Source of the DNA: Cellulophaga lytica DSM 7489 | GTDB lineage: Bacteria; Bacteroidota; Bacteroidia; Flavobacteriales; Flavobacteriaceae | Direction: 5' to 3' | DNA length: 64,000 nucleotides | Assembly: GCF_000190595.1 (NCBI RefSeq) | Contig: NC_015167.1 | Coordinates: 632,501-696,500, forward strand | Notes under the pieces: model-generated | What the model saw: only the letters and a program-made list of their open reading frames with translations | Told to the model about the DNA's origin: nothing | Databases searched by the model: none | Part shown: positions 59,293-64,000 of the stretch, piece by piece | How positions within the stretch are numbered: the first letter of the stretch is position 1 | Layout: each line of letters opens with the position of its first letter | Made by a program: the position numbers and the translations under genes

Positions 59293-60600
59293 TTATCCTC
59301 CAAAGTCATCAAATCTGATGTGCTCATCTGGAATACCAAAATCTTCACCCATTTTCTGAACAGCTTTGTTCATTAAAGGAGGTCCACAGAAATACAATTC
59401 AATATCTTCTGGAGACTCATGATGACTTAAATAATTATCTATTACACAATTGTGAATAAACCCTACAAAACCATCACCAGGCGCATCTATATTTTCTTTT
59501 ACTTTCCAGTTATCTTCTGGTAAAGGCTCAGAAAGTGCTAAGTAAAACTTAAAGTTAGGGAATTCTTTTTCTAACTCGTAGAAATGATCCAAGTAGAATA
59601 ACTCTCTCTTAGAACGTCCACCATACCAGTAAGTAACTTTTCTTCCTGTTTTTAATGTTTTAAATAAGTGGTATAAGTGAGAACGCATTGGCGCCATACC
59701 TGCTCCACCACCAACATAAAGCATTTCAGATTCAGACTCATTAATAAAGAACTCACCGTAAGGTCCAGAAATAACAACTTTATCTCCTGGTTTTTGTGCA
59801 AATATGTAAGATGAAGCTACACCTGGGTTAACATCCATCCATCCGTTTTTAGCTCTATCCCAAGGCGGAGTAGCAATACGTACGTTTAACATAATTTCAC
59901 GACCTTCTGCAGGGAAAGAAGCCATTGAGTAAGCTCTTTCTACAGTTTCTTCGTTTTTCATTACTAAAGGCCATAAATTAAATTTATCCCATTCTGCCTG
60001 AAACTTATCTGGAGTTTCATGCTCTTCAGGGTGAGCCGTAATATCTATATCAGAATACTTAATTTCACATTCAGGAATTTCTATCTGAATATATCCACCA
60101 GCTTTGTAGCCCATATCCTCTGGAATTTCAACTACAAATTCTTTAATAAATGATGCAACATTGTAGTTACGTACAACTGTAGCATCCCATTTTTTAATAC
60201 CAAATACTTCTTCAGGAATGGTAATTTCCATATCCTGCTTTACTTTAACCTGGCAAGCTAAACGCGCACCGTGGTTTAACTCTTTTTTAGAGAAGTGAGG
60301 TGTTTCTGTTGGTAAAGCATCTCCACCACCAGATAAAACGTGACACTCACACTGTATACAAGTACCACCACCACCACATGCAGATGGTAAAAATATTTTT
60401 TGGTTACCTAATGTTGTAAGCAAAGAACTACCAGAGCCTACTTCAACCTTCTTTTCTCCATTAATGGTTATAGTAACAGGACCAGAAGGAGATAATTTTT
60501 CTTTTGTAAAAAGTAAAAGAGCAACTAATAATAACAATAACGCCATAAAAGCAATTACCGTAATTACAATTGTACCTATTGTGCTTGTAGCTAAAATCAT
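59293..60600 (-). CDS. nqrF: Na(+)-translocating NADH-quinone reductase subunit F
   Basis: NqrF is the NADH-oxidising, electron-entry subunit of the Na+-pumping quinone reductase. The 435-residue protein has an N-terminal membrane helix (about 8-31), a [2Fe-2S] domain with Cys75, Cys81, Cys84 and Cys116 in the Nqr spacing (x5, x2, x31), an FAD domain with RAYSMASFP, and an NADH domain with YVGGGAGMAPMRSHLY and LYFCGPPLMNKA. It closes the operon, which runs nqrB to nqrF with nqrA presumably just outside the right edge. Confidence 0.97.
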   Translation of the reverse strand: MILATSTIGTIVITVIAFMALLLLLVALLLFTKEKLSPSGPVTITINGEKKVEVGSGSSLLTTLGNQKIFLPSACGGGGTCIQCECHVLSGGGDALPTETPHFSKKELNHGARLACQVKVKQDMEITIPEEVFGIKKWDATVVRNYNVASFIKEFVVEIPEDMGYKAGGYIQIEIPECEIKYSDIDITAHPEEHETPDKFQAEWDKFNLWPLVMKNEETVERAYSMASFPAEGREIMLNVRIATPPWDRAKNGWMDVNPGVASSYIFAQKPGDKVVISGPYGEFFINESESEMLYVGGGAGMAPMRSHLYHLFKTLKTGRKVTYWYGGRSKRELFYLDHFYELEKEFPNFKFYLALSEPLPEDNWKVKENIDAPGDGFVGFIHNCVIDNYLSHHESPEDIELYFCGPPLMNKAVQKMGEDFGIPDEHIRFDDFGG

Positions 60601-60602
60601 TC

Positions 60603-61337
60603 TTATTTATTTAAAGCGTTATTGTAAGAAACTGAATTTTCATCAATTTCATTTTTAACTTCCTTGTCTTGTGCCTTCTGTGCAGTTTCTTTTGCTTCTT
60701 TTTTAGGAGCATCATCACCACCAGTTAACATACCACCAAAGCTCATAAAGCCAATAGCCATAAGACCTGTGATTATAAACGTAATACCTAAACCTCTTAA
60801 AGGAGCAGGAACGTTAGAGTATCTAATTTTTTCGCGAATTGCAGCAATAGCTAAAATTGCTAAAAACCAACCAATACCAGAACTTATACCGTAGTTAAAA
60901 GCCAAACCTAACGTTTGTATATCTCTAGATTGCATAAATAAAGAACCACCTAAAATGGCACAGTTTACTGCAATTAAAGGTAAAAATATACCCAAAGAGT
61001 TATATAATGATGGCGAAAACTTTTCTACTACTATCTCAACCAATTGTACCATTGTTGCAATAGTTGCAATAAATAATATAAATGATAAAAAGCTTAAGTT
61101 ATAATCTGCATACTCTGGCCCTAACCAAGCTAAAGCACCATCTCTTAACAAGTACTGATCTAACAACCAGTTCATAGGTACAGTTACTGCAAGTACAAAT
61201 ATTACTGCAGCACCAAGACCTACGGCTGTGGATACTTTTTTAGATACTGCCAAATAGGAACACATTCCTAAAAAGGTAGCAAATACCATATTATCTATAA
61301 ATATGGATTTAAAAAATAATTCTACATGTTCTAACAT
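60603..61337 (-). CDS. nqrE: Na(+)-translocating NADH-quinone reductase subunit E
   Basis: NqrE is a polytopic membrane subunit that, with NqrD, holds the membrane iron site. Six hydrophobic segments span about residues 1-200. The family's conserved Cys are in FLGMCSYLAVSKK and AVNCAILGGSLF. At 244 residues it is about 40 longer than the usual ~200: an extra tail (about 205-244, GGDDAPKKEAKETAQKAQDK) is charged and Lys/Glu-rich. The function of the tail is unknown. It lies 2 bases before nqrF. Confidence 0.96.
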   Translation of the reverse strand: MLEHVELFFKSIFIDNMVFATFLGMCSYLAVSKKVSTAVGLGAAVIFVLAVTVPMNWLLDQYLLRDGALAWLGPEYADYNLSFLSFILFIATIATMVQLVEIVVEKFSPSLYNSLGIFLPLIAVNCAILGGSLFMQSRDIQTLGLAFNYGISSGIGWFLAILAIAAIREKIRYSNVPAPLRGLGITFIITGLMAIGFMSFGGMLTGGDDAPKKEAKETAQKAQDKEVKNEIDENSVSYNNALNK

Positions 61338-61364
61338 AACATTGTATTTTTTATATAACTAGTT

Positions 61365-62012
61365 CTAGTTTTCTTCTATTAATGCTTTATTTCTTGAACG
61401 TTGCACCCAAATAATGATACCAACTACTATTAATGCCATTGGAGACAATAACATAAACCCGTTGTTTTCATATCCTATGGCATACAATCCTGTTTTCTCA
61501 ATAGGATCTCCTAATACTTTAAATCCTAATAATGTACCAGAACCTAAAAGTTCTCTAAAGAAACCAACAATAATTAATATTAAACCATAACCAAATGAGT
61601 TTCCAATACCATCTAGGAAAGATCTCCAAGGTCCGTTTGCTAATGCAAAAGCCTCAAAACGTCCCATAATAATACAGTTTGTAATAATTAACCCAACAAA
61701 TACAGAAAGGGTTTTACTAAGTTCATATGCAAATGCTTTAAGCACTTGATCTACTATAATAACTAAGGCAGCTACTACTACCAATTGCACAATAATTCTA
61801 ATTTTAGAAGGTATAATGTTTCTCATTAAAGAGATAACAACGTTACCTATTCCTAATACAAACATTACTGAAACCGCCATTACTATTGACGCTTTTAACT
61901 CTGCTGTAATTGCCAATGCAGAACATATACCTAATACCTGTATAGTAATTGGGTTGTTATCTGCTAATGGATCTAATATTAGATTTGCATCTTTTTTAGA
62001 AAGTAATCCCAT
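61365..62012 (-). CDS. nqrD: Na(+)-translocating NADH-quinone reductase subunit D
   Basis: NqrD is the membrane subunit paralogous to NqrE (RnfA/RnfE relatives). The 215-residue protein has six hydrophobic helices. The conserved Cys are in QVLGICSALAIT (about residue 30) and TNCIIMGRFEAFA (about 110). The C-terminal tail is short (VQRSRNKALIEEN). It starts 3 bases after nqrC's stop and precedes nqrE by 27 bases, in the canonical nqrABCDEF order. Confidence 0.96.
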   Translation of the reverse strand: MGLLSKKDANLILDPLADNNPITIQVLGICSALAITAELKASIVMAVSVMFVLGIGNVVISLMRNIIPSKIRIIVQLVVVAALVIIVDQVLKAFAYELSKTLSVFVGLIITNCIIMGRFEAFALANGPWRSFLDGIGNSFGYGLILIIVGFFRELLGSGTLLGFKVLGDPIEKTGLYAIGYENNGFMLLSPMALIVVGIIIWVQRSRNKALIEEN

Positions 62013-62015
62013 TTC

Positions 62016-62765
62016 TTATTTTTTAGCTATAGTTTCTAAATAATCTTGATAAAGTTTAACGCTTTCTTTTATCATAGCTGTTACACCATTACCTGTAATG
62101 GTTGCACCTGCTAAAGCATCTACTTTATTATCATCTTTTCTTTCGTTTATTGGGTCATTGTTACCTTTAGCAACACTAATTCCAACAAAGGCTCCGTTGT
62201 TTAAAATAGATTCTCCTTTAAAATCATCCATAAAATAACGTTGCTTTATGTTTGCTCCTAGACCAGGTGTTTCTCCTTTATGATCAAAAAACACACCTTG
62301 TACTTTTAAGTCTTCGCCTACTGCAACAAAGCCCCATATAGCATCCCAAAGACCTTTACCTCTCATTGGTATGATGTAAGATTTTACACCATCTTTTTCA
62401 CCAATAAATAATGGTAATTTTCTAACTTCGCCATTTTTAGCTGCTGTTTCTTGCTTTTTTAAATCTATTAAATAAGCTTCGTCATTTGGCGTAATTTTAC
62501 CATTTTCAATAACTATTTGCTCTTTAATATATTTTTTAAACTCAGCTTCTACTTTATCTGTAGGTATAAAATTTATACTCCCTTCGTCTACATTATCATT
62601 AACACCCATTGCATAAAGGATGTTTTGTTGCTTCTCAAACTTTTCATTCATCTTAATTTTACCACTTAAACTAGATGCAGTAAATGCTAAGATAGAACCC
62701 ACAACTACAACCATAATGGCTGCAAAAATGACGGTGTAACTATTTTTATCTGTATTAATTGCCAT
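62016..62765 (-). CDS. nqrC: Na(+)-translocating NADH-quinone reductase subunit C
   Basis: NqrC carries a covalent FMN facing the periplasm. The 249-residue protein has one N-terminal membrane helix (about 10-30, VIFAAIMVVVVGSILAFTASS) and an FMN-binding domain. The flavin attachment Thr is Thr222 in DALAGATITGNGV, the S/A-GAT motif that ApbE recognises. TPGLGANIKQRYF is the second family landmark. It lies 20 bases after nqrB. Confidence 0.97.
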   Translation of the reverse strand: MAINTDKNSYTVIFAAIMVVVVGSILAFTASSLSGKIKMNEKFEKQQNILYAMGVNDNVDEGSINFIPTDKVEAEFKKYIKEQIVIENGKITPNDEAYLIDLKKQETAAKNGEVRKLPLFIGEKDGVKSYIIPMRGKGLWDAIWGFVAVGEDLKVQGVFFDHKGETPGLGANIKQRYFMDDFKGESILNNGAFVGISVAKGNNDPINERKDDNKVDALAGATITGNGVTAMIKESVKLYQDYLETIAKK

Positions 62766-62785
62766 ATCTATTCTTTTAACGCTAA

Positions 62786-63988
62786 TTAAGCTGTAGCTTT
62801 ATTTGATCTTTTTAAACGTTTTTTTACATTACTTTGCACTACATAATGATCTATAGTTGGAGCAAAAACGTTCATTAATAATATTGCTAAGAATACGCCT
62901 TCTGGATAAGCAGGGTTAAACACTCTAATTAAAACAGAGATAAACCCAATAAAGAAACCGTAATACCATTTTCCTTTATTAGTTTGTGAACCAGTTACAG
63001 GATCTGTAGCCATATATACAATACCAAAAGCTAAACCTCCAACAAGTAAATGTTGCCAGAACTCAAAGCTCATTAATCCGTAAAACTTACTTCCTTCACT
63101 AATCCAATCTGCACTAACAACCCCGTTAAAGATTAAGCCCATTGTTAAAGCACCTATTACAGCGCTTAACATAATTCTCCAGCTAGCTATTTTTGTAAAG
63201 ATTAAAAATAAACCACCTAATAGAATTAAAAACGTAGACGTTTCACCAACAGAACCTGGTATAAAACCAAAGAACATATCTGAAATTGAGTATGATGCAT
63301 CTGTATTTTGAGCTAACTGTCCTAAGATAGTTTCACCAGAAATAGCATCTGCAGTACCAGCTCTTTCTACAGCCTCGTGTACCCATACTTTATCACCACT
63401 CATCCAAGTTGGATAAGCAAAGAATAAAAATGCTCTAATTGTTAATGCTGGGTTTAAGATATTCATACCTGTACCACCAAAAACTTCTTTCCCTATTACA
63501 ACACCAAAAATAACTGCTATAGCTAGCATCCATAATGGTGTATCTATTGGTACAATTAATGGTACTAACATACCAGTTACCAAGTAACCTTCTTCTACCT
63601 CATGTCCTTTAATAACAGCAAAAACAAACTCTACTGCTAAACCAATTACATAAGATACTATTACCAATGGTAATACCGTTGTTAAACCTACTAAAAAGTT
63701 ATCCCATGTTATAAAATCATTTAGTAATGAAAAATCTGCAGGGAAACCATTAATTGCAGAATAATGTTGGTAACCCGCATTAAACATCCCGAAAATTAAA
63801 ACCGGAATTAACGCCATTATTACCGTATTCATTGTACGCTTTAAATCATCTGCTGCTCTTACGTGAGACCCAGAGTGCGTAGTTTCATTAGGCAAGTACA
63901 AAAACGTATGGATTGCATTAAATGCAGGCGCCATTTTTTTGCCTTTATACTTTTCCTTTAAATTGTGTAATGTATTTTTAAGACCCAT
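62786..63988 (-). CDS. nqrB: Na(+)-translocating NADH-quinone reductase subunit B
   Basis: NqrB is the large polytopic subunit with covalent FMN and riboflavin, and it forms much of the Na+ path. The 400-residue protein has about ten hydrophobic helices. The FMN-Thr motif is SGETILGQ (Thr220), the equivalent of the Vibrio site. GTGMNILNPALTIRAFLFFAYPTWMSGD and MATDPVTGSQTNKGKWYYG are characteristic. The ATG at 63988 leaves only 12 bases before the window edge, so nqrA is expected next on this strand. Confidence 0.97.
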   Translation of the reverse strand: MGLKNTLHNLKEKYKGKKMAPAFNAIHTFLYLPNETTHSGSHVRAADDLKRTMNTVIMALIPVLIFGMFNAGYQHYSAINGFPADFSLLNDFITWDNFLVGLTTVLPLVIVSYVIGLAVEFVFAVIKGHEVEEGYLVTGMLVPLIVPIDTPLWMLAIAVIFGVVIGKEVFGGTGMNILNPALTIRAFLFFAYPTWMSGDKVWVHEAVERAGTADAISGETILGQLAQNTDASYSISDMFFGFIPGSVGETSTFLILLGGLFLIFTKIASWRIMLSAVIGALTMGLIFNGVVSADWISEGSKFYGLMSFEFWQHLLVGGLAFGIVYMATDPVTGSQTNKGKWYYGFFIGFISVLIRVFNPAYPEGVFLAILLMNVFAPTIDHYVVQSNVKKRLKRSNKATA

Positions 63989-64000
63989 CTTTTATCCTAT

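Overview
The window is AT-rich chromosomal DNA from a member of the Bacteroidota, most likely the family Flavobacteriaceae. Support comes from recurrent TAnnTTTG promoter boxes 6-60 bases before start codons, few recognisable Shine-Dalgarno sites, a Na+-translocating NADH:quinone reductase (Nqr), gliding-motility/type IX secretion C-terminal domains, a kynurenine pathway pair, stand-alone carboxypeptidase-regulatory-like proteins, and small flavobacterial families (DUF6702, DUF6747, DUF3667). The species cannot be named from the sequence. No tRNA, rRNA, insertion sequence, prophage or CRISPR array was seen.

Layout. 1-2960 (+): the 3' end of ftsH, a LUD-domain gene, then cdsA-psd-acyl-CoA-binding protein with overlapping ends (phospholipid synthesis). 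2961-6979 (-): a sterol-desaturase-family membrane hydroxylase and valS. 7174-11305: DUF1573 protein, PDZ/aspartyl protease, aminotransferase and murB. 11512-14629 (+): an ECF sigma/anti-sigma pair, a small Cys-rich protein, a second sigma factor and lipA. 14694-17908 (+): GAPDH coupled by a 4-base overlap to a hybrid histidine kinase. 17901-29522: lpxK, a Nif3-family protein, a coiled-coil protein with a degenerate zinc ribbon, kmo, clpP, a lipoprotein, kynU, an O-methyltransferase, a PAP2 phosphatase, tatA, an M1 peptidase and a DUF6702 protein. 29606-33353 (-): five tandem paralogous secreted proteins with a CarboxypepD_reg-like domain. 33501: peptidase E.

34323-49496 (+) is the most unusual region, about 15 kb of giant fibre-like surface proteins: a 960-aa fibre followed by a gliding-motility C-terminal-domain partner, then a 2,823-aa fibre, a 308-aa tip-like protein and a second partner. 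The fibre proteins share an N-terminal module and phage-tail-fibre-like motifs. Neither large fibre carries an obvious type IX sorting domain, but each partner does. I read this as a duplicated, modular surface-fibre system (inference).

49528-58015: GNAT acetyltransferase, a Tat-exported M15 peptidase, an M48 peptidase, a DUF6747-like peptide, a secreted ankyrin protein, gpmI, map, a DUF3667 protein, a methyltransferase, apbE and a small Nqr-associated gene. 58100-59069 (-): two more secreted ankyrin proteins. 59293-63988 (-): nqrF, nqrE, nqrD, nqrC and nqrB; nqrA should lie just beyond the right edge. ApbE flavinylates NqrB and NqrC, so the right end is one functional group even though the ankyrin genes interrupt it.
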